A DNA stretch of 64,000 bases from Epiperipatus broadwayi. Lineage: Eukaryota; Onychophora; Udeonychophora; Euonychophora; Peripatidae. The position numbers were made by a program, and so were the translations under genes. Below the pieces are notes generated by a model. That model was not told where the DNA came from and ran no database searches. It saw only the letters and a list, made by a program, of their open reading frames with translations. Shown here one piece after another: positions 34,150-46,792 of this stretch; within the stretch, counting starts at the first letter, position 1, and each line of letters opens with the position of its first letter. Location of the stretch: contig JAQFVV010012394.1 of NCBI GenBank assembly GCA_028023455.1, forward strand, positions 24,441,934 through 24,505,933. Direction: 5' to 3'.

Positions 34150-35030
34150 ATGAAAGTAAAACCATTAAACATTAGAGGATACATCCATACTAAGTCGAAA
34201 ACCCTAAGAGCCCACAAATTAGCAGGGCTTTCTGCCTTTTTGTTCAGGAATTACCATTTATGCAAATATGAAGAAGAAAGAAGAATAAATATTAACCATT
34301 ATGTTAATGATCTTATGAAGGTTGGTTATGATTTAGTACCATCAACAAAAGAATTAAAACATTTTATGAAAACATAACCAAACCTAGCAGGGACAAAAAA
34401 CAACATATGTCTGCCATACATACCTAATATTGCAAGAAAACTAGTCAAAAAATTGCAGAATAAATTCACAGTAGGTTTTCGAACTCCTCCTAACACCAAT
34501 AGAATTTTGAACAACTCTAAGGACAAGATTGAACTACAATTAACACCACACATGGTGTACAAGTTGACATGCCCTCAGGCAAACTGTGGTGCAGTATACA
34601 ATGATGAGACTCAGGCCACTATAAACAGTAGCGTGGCTCAGCACAAATACTTATACAAAAGAGTATTAAAAAGAAACAAAGGCAGCTCAGTGTTTGTGGA
34701 CACCAAAAAGAGGCTAATCATGAATTTGAACCTGCAAATGCTAGAATAATTTCAACTGAAAGAAATGACATCAAAAGGAAAGTTAAAGAACCTTGGAATA
34801 TAGCAAGAGATTTGAAGGCAATAAACAGGAAAGATACATGCTTCTCTATTTCAAAGAGATGGACAATATAAATAAGCTTGCATAGATTTGCATAAATTAC
34901 TATGTTAGAATGCTATGAATATGGAGTTGTAAGCTCTGAAAGTGCTTAGCCTTAAGAAATATTAATATAGTTGTTTAATTTAATTTCACTATATATGTTA
35001 AGCGTATTATATATTACATAGTTATCAATA
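34147..35030 (+). pseudogene. Penelope-like copy B, 5'-truncated (thumb plus GIY-YIG)
   Basis: Plus strand, beginning at MKVKPLNIRGYIHTKS, which is downstream of the RT catalytic motif, so no YVDD is present. Continues through VGFRTPPNTNRILNNSKDK and the GIY-YIG domain (34,550-34,860). There the catalytic arginine position reads INSSVAQH, Arg replaced by Ser. Frame breaks occur at about 34,340 and 34,700. Its 3' untranslated part at 34,870-35,020 is the same as in copies A and C, and it stops where copy C begins. Confidence 0.88.
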
Positions 35031-35064
35031 GTGAGGAAAAATTTGAAATTACAATATTATAGAT

Positions 35065-37354
35065 ATGCATTATAATGAAAGAATTTGTCTAAAATTGGAC
35101 ACATTAATTAGAACTTTTCAGCAGCGTGTTTATTTTTTGCAAAATTGTAAGCAAGCGAATATTATTCCCAATTGCTGTAGAATTAGAGTAAATAGATCTA
35201 TACATAATGTAGATATTGTCACTCATGTTTTACAGTGTAAATTATTAAACTGGATTATTAGCAATTGCAAGAAGGGATTAAATAATAACAAGAAACGTTT
35301 GTTTAAGATTACGTCAATAATGCCTGAGCTGCAATGGATCGTAAATAAATGTAATAATATTGAAAAAGGATTAGAAAAGAAATTCATAAAGAAATTGAGG
35401 TTTCTATCTAACAAACAAAATGTTGTTTTGACTAATATAGGAATAGAAGACATGTATGTTAATTTGTCTAGCGTTAGACCATCGGCTGAAATTAGATCGC
35501 TCTTGAATCTTGGACCTAAATTTGTAGGAGGAGAATGGAATCAACCCAAAATGGAAAAAATAGCAGACACAGAAGCAGCTCTAATAAATTATCCGATGAG
35601 AGATAATGTTATTTATGAGATTAATAGGATCATTAGTGATAAGAAATTGAATACTGAAAATAATGGCTGGAACAATAAAGTTAAGAATGCAAAAAAGTTC
35701 TTTAATAAAAATAAAATTATTTGTCTTAATGAGGACAAAGGCAATCGCTTCATAATAATGGATGAAGTATAATATAAAGAAAAGATGAGAATACAAATTC
35801 AAAAATTAGGCTTTGAGTTGTCAGCTGAAGTTAATAATAGAATGAATAGAGAAAAGTTTATCTCTTTGATCCTATGCAAGCATAAAAATAAAGAAATCAA
35901 TCAAGCCCAATATTATAGAATATATCCATCTGCCACATCACAACCACGGATGTTTGCAAATGCTAAAATACATAAACAAGGGACTCCATTAAGATTAATG
36001 CTTGACTTTGCAGGTGTACATTATGCAAACACAGCAAAATTAATAAATTCATGGTTAATAGACTTTATTGGATTTGGCAAATATACTATAAAATCTTCCT
36101 TTGAGTTTGTGTACTTAATTAAAAAATGCAGCCATCGATGACAGTTTCAATATAGCAGCCATAGATGTCTCTGAACTCTATGGATCGATAAATAGAAAAG
36201 GTTCAATCAGGATAATTAAAGAAGAGCTTCAAAATAATCACTGTCCTGAACAGAAGACAGAATTTATCATTGACTTTATGAAATGGTTAGATGAAAATAT
36301 ATTTGTGATGTTTGAAAATAGGTGGTATAGGATGAATAATGGATGGCCCATGGGACTGCCCATGAGTGGTATTGTATCTAGGGTTGTAATTGGGTATTTT
36401 GAAAAACAGATTATATCGAAGTTCCAAGAGCAAACACATGGAATAATCTATTGTAGGTATGTAGATGACAATTTTATCGCAGCACCTAAACTAATAATAA
36501 CAGCCATTCAGGAGGAAATGCAGGCACATAGCAACTTGATATTTAACTGCACTGAAGAGAATGAACTGAATACAATTAATTATTTGGACTTAATAATAAA
36601 AAGAATGCACAGATGTTTTAATTACAACATGAAAGTAAAACCATTAAACATTAGAGGATACATCCATACTAAGTCAAAACCCCTAAGAGGCCACAAATTA
36701 GCAGGGCTTTCTGCCATTTTGTTCAGGAATTACCATTTATGCAAACATGAAGAAGAAAGAAGAATAAATATTAACCAATATGTTAATGATTTTATGAAGA
36801 TTGGTTATGATTTAGTAACCATCAATAAAAGAATTAAAACATTTTATGAAAACATAACCAAACCTAGCAGGGACAAAAAACAACATATATGTCTGCCATA
36901 CATACCTAATATTGCAAGAAAACTAGTCAAAAAATTGTAGAATGAATTCACAGTAGGTTTTCAAACCCCTCCTAACACCAATAGAATTTTGAACAACTCT
37001 AAGGACAAGATTGACCTACAATCAACACCACACATGGTGTACAAATTGACATGCTCTCAGGAAAAATGTGGTGTAGTATACTATGGTGAGACTCAGGCCA
37101 CTATAAATAATGGAATGGATCAGCACAAATACTTATACAAAAGAGTATTAAGAAGAAACGAAGGCAGCTCAGTGTTTGTGGACCACCAAAAAGAGGCTAA
37201 TCATGAATTTGAACCTGCAAATGCTAGAATAATTTCAACTGAAAGAAATGACATCAAAAGGAAGGTTAAAGAAGCATGGTATATAGCAAGAGATTTGAAG
37301 GCAATAAACAGGAGAGATACATGCTTCTCTATTTCAAAAAGATGGACAATATAA
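35065..37354 (+). pseudogene. Penelope-like copy C, near full-length RT/GIY-YIG ORF with three breaks
   Basis: The most complete member, about 763 codons. The N-terminal segment (35,065-35,772) is basic and contains NCCRIRVNRSIHNVD, matching the element at 8,463-10,618. An in-frame TAA at 35,770-35,772 interrupts it, with the same frame resuming. RT motifs: PRMFANAKIHKQ and LRLMLDF at about 35,945-36,010; after a frame shift near 36,125, DVSELYGSI, NNGWPMGLPMSGIV (about 36,335) and YVDD (about 36,461). TAG at 36,938-36,940 breaks the link to GIY-YIG; copies B and A have a sense codon there. GIY-YIG (37,035-37,230): MVYKLTC, GVVYYGET, then INNGMDQH where the usual arginine is Gly. Ends ISKRWTI. 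Inactive as it stands. Confidence 0.9.
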
Positions 37355-37520
37355 ATAAGCTTGCATAGATTTGCATAAATTACTACATTAGAAGGCTATG
37401 AATATGGAGTTGTAAGCTCTGAAAATGCTTAGCCTTAAGAAATATTAATATAATTGTTTAATTTAATTTCACTATATACATTAAGCGTATTATATATTAC
37501 ATATTTTGTTAATTAGATAA
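37355..37520 (+). repeat. 3' untranslated end shared by Penelope-like copies A, B and C
   Basis: ATAAGCTTGCATAGATTTGC ... TTAAGCGTATTATATATTAC occurs after the GIY-YIG frame here, at 34,868-35,020, and reversed at 33,010-33,158. This fixes the three copies as one family. Confidence 0.85.
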
Positions 37521-38975
37521 CTATTGTTAGCTAGATAGAGAATTTTTTAAATTTTAATTAAAAAGAAAAAGTTTTGTAATTGGTTCAGATATAAGATATG
37601 ATTCAACTATAACAGGCTTAATCAGGCCATTGCACCAGTGAGGATACAGACACCAACTCTGAAGAAAAATTGCACAAACTCTGAGATACTTCCACCAACT
37701 CTGAGAGATACTTACACAAACTATTCCTGCCAAAAATACTTGGAAAAAATGATTCCTGCATATTCTGAAAGCTGAAAGCTGATCCGGTAATTATTTTACC
37801 TAGAATGAACACCATGATGTGCTAAGCTTTTTGCCAGGACAGATTTGCGCTTCCTGGTTCTCCATTAACTGCCTATAATGCCTTAAGAACTGGCTACAAA
37901 GAAACCACTAACCGACTTACCCAAGCCTATCATCAGGGAATCCAGATTAATGGACAATATTCAAGAAGTTTAGTGCACTAGCATTTAAATAAATTATTAA
38001 AGTACCTTGCATTTTACAATTTAAATAATTGTGTTTTAAATTTGATTTTTTTTATATATAAATGTGTTTCAAGTTTTATTTTATGTAATTCGTTTCTGTG
38101 CGTTTGATAATTTTTTTTTCTTTTTTTTAATTAGTGCTAGTTTCAAACCTATACTGTACATTCCAGTTAAGTCTTAGTAAGTAAGGTAGTATAAAATTGT
38201 TTGTAATCTCACATTCCTTTTTATTATTTAGAGCAGTCTGGATATTACAGACTATTTTAATTAGCTTGTGACTTGTGGCCCATTTTGTTATTAGTCCTAT
38301 TTATGCCGTGAAACTTTAATTATTTATAATAGACTATAAAATATATTAGTCTTTAGTTTTATTTCTTCAAGCTTCCAATTCATTTATTAAGGGCATGTAT
38401 GATTGTTTTAACCTTCTCAATAGGTAGATCATGAGCTCCTAGCCTGTCTCACTCTGTGGGAGGTCAATTGATTGAAAGTAATAACTTTCAACACCCTTTT
38501 TTTGTTGTTAATATTTTGGAAGCCACTTTTGCACTTTACCTGTTTTGGCATAAACTCTCATAAATCTCGAAAACAGAGATCCAGTCTTTTCATAATTAGG
38601 GGTTGTAAGCAGAAAGCTAACCTTCCTTGTCTTGTGTGAGATCACTGTATACTTACTAATACTTCTGCTACAGTCAGTATTTTCTACTCTTTCATGCACA
38701 GGAAATTGCTCTGTAAGCCATATAAAATATTTTAGTTTTTTTTACCGAACGTATAATTAGTATGTTTTGAGTGGATTTCACAATTTGTTATTTAGATTTG
38801 TTTATTTAACCATGCTAGTAATAAAATAATTATTCATTTTTACTTAGTTGATTTTGTTTTCTATTGCTACCTTTTCAACCTTCTGAACAAAACATAAGAT
38901 CTCATTTGCTTGATTGAACTAGTCCGGTGCATTCGGGTTCATATATCCTGTCTACCCTTAAAATAAATGTCTAGT
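37521..38975. other. no recognisable gene
   Basis: Two frames of 63-65 codons on the minus strand lack motifs. A line of CTCTGAGA and ACACCAACT repeats near 37,650-37,720 is slightly periodic but too short to call. Confidence 0.5.
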
Positions 38976-39013
38976 GATGATGTGATGTGATGTATTATGA
39001 CTTCTCCTTAAAC
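38976..39013 (-). mobile_element. tail remnant of the GATGT-tailed LINE
   Basis: GATGTGATGTGATGTATTAT followed by GACTTCTCCTTAAAC is the extreme 3' end of the LINE found at 43,941-45,188. Nothing further of the element follows, so this is an insertion truncated after about 40 bp. Confidence 0.7.
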
Positions 39014-39249
39014 AATTTTCAGACTAGTGGCGCCCCTGTGGTCAGTGTATGCGAATCTAAAGCTTTTGTCCGGTACAATATATATTTAGTGAATTATTTA
39101 ATCTCATTTTATATATGCTTTATTATGAATCATTTTGTTTTCTCTAGTATAAATAAAGATTGATTGAGGATGGACTTCTATTATGAAATTTGGATCAGGG
39201 AGATTTATTGATTTAAGCCATCAAAATGATAGAAGACCATCCTTGTTAA

Positions 39250-39366
39250 TTTAATTTTTATCTGTAAATATATGCTATGATACATTACAGTTTATTAATA
39301 AATGTTAACTTAATATTCTATTTGTAAATATGCTATTACACATTATAGTTTGTTAATAAATGTTAC
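39250..39366. repeat. 58-bp tandem duplication, two copies
   Basis: TGTAAATATATGCTATGATACATTA...TTAATAAATGTTA is repeated with small changes, each unit ending AATAAATGTTA (ends at about 39,308 and 39,365). Confidence 0.75.
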
Positions 39367-39404
39367 TGAGTTGTTAAAAATCAATCTGATCTCTGTTTGA
39401 TGAT

Positions 39405-39600
39405 CACAATCATGATACATTTGCACCACTAAATATTTGATTATCATCATCATTATGCATTTGCACCACTAAATGTTTAATCATCATCCTAAATGTTTGA
39501 TCATCATCATTATTATGCATTTGCACCACTAAATGTTTAATCATCATCATCATTATGCATTTGCTTGACTAAATGTTTGATCAGTATCATCATTATGTAT
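39405..39600. repeat. minisatellite with ATGCATTTGCACCACTAAATG core
   Basis: About five irregular units of 36-60 bp built from CATTATGCATTTGCACCAC and TAAATGTTTAATCATCATC, with (ATC)n slippage inside. Units at about 39,412, 39,455, 39,515, 39,555 and 39,590. Confidence 0.8.
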
Positions 39601-40419
39601 CGTTCTTTTAAATGATTGGACATTATCAATATTTTCATATTGAAAATATACTGATCTATGCTTATACACAGGCATATTTGGTCGATAATTAAGTAAGTCC
39701 ATTCCTGAAGAGAGCTAACTGCAAGTACTCTCTGAGTTTGAATTCTGTAGTATAATGGGGCCTAAAAGGGAAATTTAATGAATATGCTCTAGTCTAAACT
39801 ACATTGAAATGTCTTAAGTAAATTATGAGCTAGCATACTAAAGGGAGATGTGATTTGGAACTAAGCATTTTATCATGACATCTTTAGCATCCTACCCTAG
39901 AGTTTAGGTCTGACAGAAGTGAGATGCACTCCCTTTATTATATGCCATTTTTGATTCAGTAATATCTGTTGCACCAAATGGGACTTCAAATCATGGATTT
40001 AGGATGTGACTTGTTGTAGGTTGTTTGACACATCATGTTCAAATCATACAATTATCTAGTCTTATTTATGTCATCCTATGGCATTTCCCGCAGTTCCATT
40101 ATAATATATATAATGAGATTGCAAATAGCTTTTTAACAAGTTTTTCAGAATATCCCCAACTGCTTATTGGTTTCTGCTACTGGCTTCTCCAGTGAAGTGC
40201 TAGGATATATAATACCAATAAAATGTCCATTAGTTAAAAACAATTATAATATCAAAAAAATAAAGTAAATAAAATAACAGTAATCAACTATTATATACAG
40301 TTTTTCAATCTGCAGAAATGCTTTGGTTAATTTGTTAAACTTCCTCAACTATCTTCAAATTCAAAAAACATAAAGGAAGCAAATATCATCAACTCAAAAC
40401 CTATGAATCCCAAATTTTA
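39601..40419. other. no recognisable gene
   Basis: AT-rich DNA without repeats or frames. It has no counterpart in the other units of the array to its right, so it is outside flank. Confidence 0.5.
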
Positions 40420-43400
40420 AATAGGTATACCCCATTTTGAATTATTAATATTCCATTATTAGTTGAATCTTTTAATATTCTATGCTGTATTATTGAATAC
40501 ACAAGTGTCTCTTTTCATAGTTTCCATAACTTGAGTTAGCATTTTATCATGATCGGATTTCAACTGGATTCATTTTTATTTTCCCAATGACAGAAATATA
40601 TTATTCAAGTTTTCTTTACCCTATTTGTTTTTACAGTTAATGCTCATTGATGAAAGCAATTTTTTTCTGACATTAGAGTTTACTTTTCCACAGACAATTT
40701 CATTTGTGGGACAATGATCTATCCATTTGCGTTCTGTTTACATTGTTTGATAGTAATTTTGATTTTTCTAATTTGATCATTTTATTCTGAATTTTTGAAA
40801 GTGATTTAAATGTCATCAAAGATATTCCTGAATGATTCTCAAATTTATGGATACCAATTGTCAAATATTTTAACTGACAATAACATTTAGTCACTCTATA
40901 CTAATTTGCAACATTGGTGTCCAAGTTATTTTTCATAGTTTTGAAAAGGGGGTGTTTCTTTTTTCTGGTTATTTATACGGATTCTCACCAGTTAACCTAT
41001 TTTTCCACAATTATGTATTTTTTATTTGCAAATTTTAACTATGTCCAAATTTTCCTCAACATTAGACAATTCAATTGTTGCCCATCAACCATCTATTTTG
41101 TTGGTGACATTTCATTTGTGCAAAAAATGTTTAGGTGATGCAATTCAAGTGTCAAATGGATCAAAAGATGTTTAGACTGGTCAAGAACATTTTCATGGGC
41201 AAGGTCCATTTAGATCACCACCTTATGCATTAGGTAAATGACAGCCAATTACTGTTCACAGATCTCCCATCAGTTGTGCACTATAAGAAGAGTTGCACAT
41301 TTCTTTTTAATCACCATTGAGTATGCAATGTTTTTATTAATATTTTCACTACTGTTTGAAGTCACTGAAAATGTTTTTATCCTTCTAATTGTTATTCATC
41401 AATCAATTTTTTTCCATGTAATTTGCATAAACTGGTCATTTTGATATCTTATGCATATCAAATTCTCTGCATTTGCTTGTGACATCATGGTCAGTTATAT
41501 AATTCAGATTTGTTATGATGCAACATATGTAAAATTACTGTTATTCCGTCATTTGTCAAACCACCAATTGACATATTCATGTTTGCTGAGAAATGTATAT
41601 ATCAGGGCTGATCAAGACATCAACCATGGATGACCAATCAACTGCAAAATCTTTGAAAATCGGCCATGAAATTGTCATAAACATTGATATATTATAGTGA
41701 TAAATTCAGAGCTGATTTGAACATAAAAAGGAAAAATTCAAAATTATTTTTATTTACAAATATTTACATGTAAAAAAACACCTGTTGTAATTGTCGATCT
41801 CAAAAATAAATTCAGGTTAAAAAGCTGAAAAGAATTAAATTTATTTTTGTGTAATGTTGGAGCTAAAATTTTTAGAAATATATAATTGCTGTTTCCCAAA
41901 TCTAGAGGAAGCTAAGATAATTGGATAGTAGTCATAGTAAAATGACTTTGACAATTACATCTTATAGAAATAAAATTCATCAGTTTATAAGTATCTTTTA
42001 AAAGTGTGACCAATATTTGCGAGTACCTAAAAAGCCCTTATAAAAAAACACTAAGATGTAAGTACATTCTAAAAATTCAATACTTCAAACCATTGTTCTT
42101 TCTGTTCCAATGTTTGTTCTGGTAAAAAATAATGTGTTCTTCTTTCTGGTTTCCACTTTAGAGTCGTGAAAAAATGCAGTCACCCTCAGGTACATTTTCA
42201 CCAAAAAAGTTATCCTAATATCTAAAAGTCTAGTGACTCCTGCTATATGTCATCAGTGGATGTTGTCATAAAATAAAGCAAAAAAGTAATAAATGAGACC
42301 TGTGACTGGAAATTATTGACTAATGGTTATTTATTTACAATCTGAATTAGAAATTTGACAGTATGTGCATATCATCACATTGCAAACAATATGATTAGCA
42401 ATTTTATTGTAATTCAATTAATTTCAGAATAATTCTATTATGATCTCAATTACTTCCAAAACAATGTGATTTTTATGCTTGGGTCCACCTCTACAATTTT
42501 AGGTTCACTTTGACATCTCTAGTGATTGATCACACTGGGAAAAGATTCAGTCACTTTCTGTTTTTGGCACTTTAATCTTCTGTTTTTCTGGTTCAATCAT
42601 TAATTATTATAGACACAAACTGTCAATTTAGTAAGGCAATTTACTAGTTCATTGCATAGGTTTTAATATTGCCTATTTCTGTTCTCTGAAGTTGATTATT
42701 TTTTAATTAGTAAATTCTATATTACACAAAAACTTAACTCTCCATACAGTAGCGCCACTCAGTGGAAGCCAGAGTAATCAATGGATGCAAGCATAAAAAA
42801 TGGTTATCATGTAATGTTTAGTGTTAAATTCAATATTAATAAGTAATGGATTTTATGCCTTTACAAATAAATAATAAAATTATTTTTTTTTTATATTAGT
42901 CATAAAATTATTAAATTGGAAGTCAAACTCTGATAATGTCCTATTTCTTAAATATTATAAATCTCTACACACTCACCCACCAGTATAAGTTTAAAAAACT
43001 TAAGTGAATCACTTAGGTTTAGAGTGCATTTCTATATATACCAATTCTCGATGACCATGGTTAAATCAGGGCTTCAGTCTATTGTGTGCCTGATGTTATA
43101 ATCAAATATTAAATTGTATAAACTTAGTTAATTAAACCGCTATTTTCAAATATGATTAACCTAAACATAAATAGTTTTTCTATTTTCAAAAAACAAACTA
43201 CTAAAATAATAGTTAAAAAGTTGGCATTCCTATTTATTAGGAATTACTGCAGTGAATTTAAATTAGAACTCATAAATTCTTTTAAAGCAATAACAGACTT
43301 TGAAGAAAGTTCAAAACTTAATTGAGATCAATAAAAAAATAATTGGTACTCTAATAAAAATATTAAAAGAAAGATAGTTGGTATTTTTTTAAAAAGCAAC

Positions 43401-43940
43401 AATTTAACAATAAATATTTCACTGGGACATGATAGTGTATAAAGAAAAGAAGAAATATGATTCATTAAAAAGAATAAATTATCTAGAGTTTTGTAAAATG
43501 GTATGAATTAATAATAATGAAAAATACAATTGTGAGTTATTAAAGGAAAACTATAGAAAAGAATTAAATATTTAAAGTATAAAACAACTTCTTGGAATTA
43601 CTTTGTCAACAACATCCTGAAATGTATGAAAAGTTTTATAAAGTCTTATATTGTAAAAAAAAAAAAACTAAATATCCTCTACAATTATTACATTTTCTAA
43701 ATTGCCAAATATTTTAAATGAAGAAATGAGACAGAAACTTTACTACATCCGTAATTTTGGAATTTGTTATATATTTTTCAATTGGTTTTTATTTTAAATC
43801 CCGTTTTGGGTCTATTATGTGCTAGAATAGATCACTTTTCATTTGTCAAAATCCATAATTCCTTCTGACATTTCAATTCCTTTATTATTTAGTTGAATAA
43901 TCCATTCTCAATATACGCGGAAGCTGAATAATTTTTAAAG
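40420..43940 (-). mobile_element. array unit A: decayed Ty3/gypsy-type element, partial
   Basis: From the word AGGTATACCCCATTTT (40,423) onward this stretch matches unit B from 49,062 and unit C from about 61,133. It keeps the same order for about 3.5 kb, with scattered substitutions and small indels. The homology starts just upstream of the RT active-site fossil, so unit A lacks RT catalytic, RNase H and integrase parts. It holds only the upstream part of the element (minus-strand sense) and its flank. No intact frame. At 43,941 it is cut by a LINE. Confidence 0.8.
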
Positions 43941-45188
43941 ATGTGATGTGATGTATTATGGCTTCTCCTTAAACGAAGTCAAGAATATCTCAGCAATTAT
44001 GCCCAGATAAACCTGTTAGCCACTTTAGTTTACATTCCCCACTCTAAATTTACCCATAATCTACTCTATCCCATTTCCACAACATAATCTTTGTCAACTC
44101 TATAACCTTTATATCTAAATCCCCTTTATCTTTTCCCAAACCCAGCATAAAAACCAAAAATGCACTTTCTGTATAATTACTCTTTTCTTATTTATTTTTC
44201 CACAACTTCATTATATGTACCCTTTCTGTTTTCAAACATTTACATTTAATTAGCAAATGCCTAATATTTTCTATTCCTTCCTTATATAATTTACAAAATA
44301 AATCACCCATATTTTTCCATTTACATGTATATTCTTTTGTAGCTAAAGAGCCCATTCGAGCCTTAAACAATAAACTATTTTCCTTACTATTATCATATAT
44401 TAACTCACACCTAATATTCTGTTTATTTCTATATATATTTAAACACTTTTTACTTTCTGTACTATTTCTTCATCTCTCTAACTCCCTAGTCTTTATTAAT
44501 AAATTTATTCTTTTATTCCATTTCTTACTATTATAACACTCAATAATCCTCTTAACACAATCATCCCATCTTTTGTACAAATATACTGATATAAATTCTT
44601 TATCCAAATCTTTTGCATACTGCATTACCTTTCTCACCCATCTTGTTACCTGCCCTTTACTCGTAATCCAATTAAATACTATTTTAGCTGTTCTTTTATT
44701 ATCCATAAACTGCAATCTACCAAACATTTTCATTTTACTTTTTGCATCTCTCATATGAAAACATGACCATTCCATTTCTCCTTGAATTGCCTCCCTTGCT
44801 GTCCATACTTCTGCATCCAATGCATGTCTTTCTACTTCCCTCTGAGCTTTTTCTAAGTAATCTAATATCTTTTTACCAACATATAATGCATCATTACCAT
44901 ATATTAACACTGCTACTGCAACTCCTTTCCATATAATTCTAGCTACATCATATTTATTATATGAAAACACTGTTAATTTCTTTATCAATCACTTTCTTTT
45001 CTTTTCTTCATTTATCAATTTTTTTTCCTATTCATCCAAATAATTTTTCTGATGACTTAAAATAATTCCCAAATAACTATATCTATTCACCACACTTAAC
45101 TTAATATCTCCCAGTAAAAATTCTACATCTTCTCTTTTCCCAGTATTAACAATCATTATATTTGATTATATGTGATGTGATGTATTAT
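43941..45188 (-). mobile_element. 5'-truncated LINE bracketed by 19-bp direct repeats
   Basis: The element reads on the minus strand and ends in its (ACATC)-type tail, seen here as ATGTGATGTGATGTATTAT at 43,941-43,959. The identical 19 bp recurs at 45,170-45,188, next to the truncated 5' end, and the flanks match the uninterrupted sequence of unit B near 52,600. The insertion removed or replaced about 18 bp of unit sequence. It carries the RT C-terminus listed separately. Confidence 0.8.
44188..45168 (-). pseudogene. LINE RT C-terminal fragment with cysteine/histidine cluster
   Basis: Minus-strand pieces: RYSYLGIILS (about 45,075, the RT domain 7 region). A 172-codon frame at 44,988-44,470 follows with AVAVLIYGNDALYV, KLEKAQ-like LEKAQREVERHAL and GEMEWSCFHMRDAKSK. 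A frame at 44,370-44,188 follows with C-x9-H-x4-C (CKLYKEGIENIRHLLIKC). These are the thumb and C-terminal zinc-like motif of a LINE RT such as CR1/L2/R1/Jockey-type clades. The clade was not resolved. The endonuclease and the RT catalytic motif are missing through 5' truncation, and stops separate the pieces. Confidence 0.8.
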
Positions 45189-46674
45189 ATGCTGCCCTCT
45201 TTTGCTCGTTTCATGACTGTCTTTAATAAAAATGTATATATTTTCAATACTTTAATAAATATAAATTAAATTTTTTAAATTAGTAGTATAATTTTAAAGT
45301 TATAATTATTAAACTGTTCTTATAAATAAATCTTCTTAATATCTATACAATATATTTAAAAAATATTAAATTATCAATATCATGGTTTTTCATATCATCA
45401 ATTACAGTTTGTCGTGCTTTTCAAGGACGTACGAAAAGTAAGGCACAGCTATATATAACCTTATGTAATAATAGTCTGACAAGTGATAGTGGAATGAGTA
45501 TAAATGTACTCTTCCCAGATCATAGCCTATTTTTTTCCTATATCTAGGATTAGGTCAAAGTTAATTTTTAGGGATAACTTTCTTGGCAAGTTGGATTATT
45601 TAATAATCGTCATGGTTTACATGATTCTGTTTCTGGTTTACGTTTTCATTCATGGCACTCCCCATTTCAGCTTCACTATCACCGAGTTTTGAATTTACTT
45701 CTTTTCTTTCTTGGTTATTTTGTTGGTACTTTTACATTCATCCAAGCAAAGTCATGCTTAATTGGGGTAAATGCATTTTTTATGTGGTTTAATGTGATGA
45801 CGGAGGTGTGTACCTGTTTCTCATTATTTGTGTATAATTGTATTTGATAATAATTGAACTAATTATATGTGATAGCTATTTTTAAAGAATTTCTGACTGT
45901 AATGTATTATACAATTATTAAATGTTTGCATTTCCCAGTTGTAGTTTATGTAGAATTGTCTAATAGGTATAACAATAATCATTTGTTTTTTCGGCTTACA
46001 TTCTAATATTTATTTTACTGATAAAATCTATGTTGATGCTCTGGAAGTTGCATGTTGGTATATCTTTGCTGCATGAAGTATATACTTCATAGTTTGTGGG
46101 AATCTGACTTTATTTGCAACTTGGTTGAACTATTAAGTAAAATTTTCAATAAATCCATTCAATCCTAGATTTTAATACTCCACCCAGATTCAATGTACTT
46201 AAACTTGTTTGAAGTGAAACCAGTGCTGTTATTTATTTCCAGGATTTCTGGAATTCCATGAAAATCAAAAATATCTTTAAAGATTGACATTTTTCTATTG
46301 AACCCTGTACTTTGCGTCAATTATAATCAGAAATAAGTGTTCCCTGAATGACCTAAATCATCTATGTGAACCCATTGTGAACGTTTAGAAACACTTATTC
46401 ACAGAATGTACAACTGAAATTTTTGATTTGTATTTGATTGACATTCTAAGCACACTTTTAGTATATTTTCAATATTTTTGTCAAATGCTGGCCAACATTA
46501 ATAAGAATGTGTTAAAACATTGACTTCAATGTTGTCTGTCTACCCTCAAGGACGAATTTTAATACTGTTTAGCTGTCTTAGAATGATATGAATACACATT
46601 CATTTTTAATATATGTCACTTATTTATTGATATTTGATCTTGCCAGAGTGTTATTGAAAACATATTTGATATTA

Positions 46675-46792
<118 letters not shown>

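Noticed and set aside
35223-35802. minus-strand frames opposite the Penelope-like copy C
   Set aside because: Antisense shadows of the RT coding sequence with no motifs.
42748-42765. minus-strand TGGCGCTACTG as primer site of the fossil Ty3/gypsy element
   Set aside because: No CA-ending LTR border precedes it, and units B and C lack the sequence, so it cannot be confirmed.
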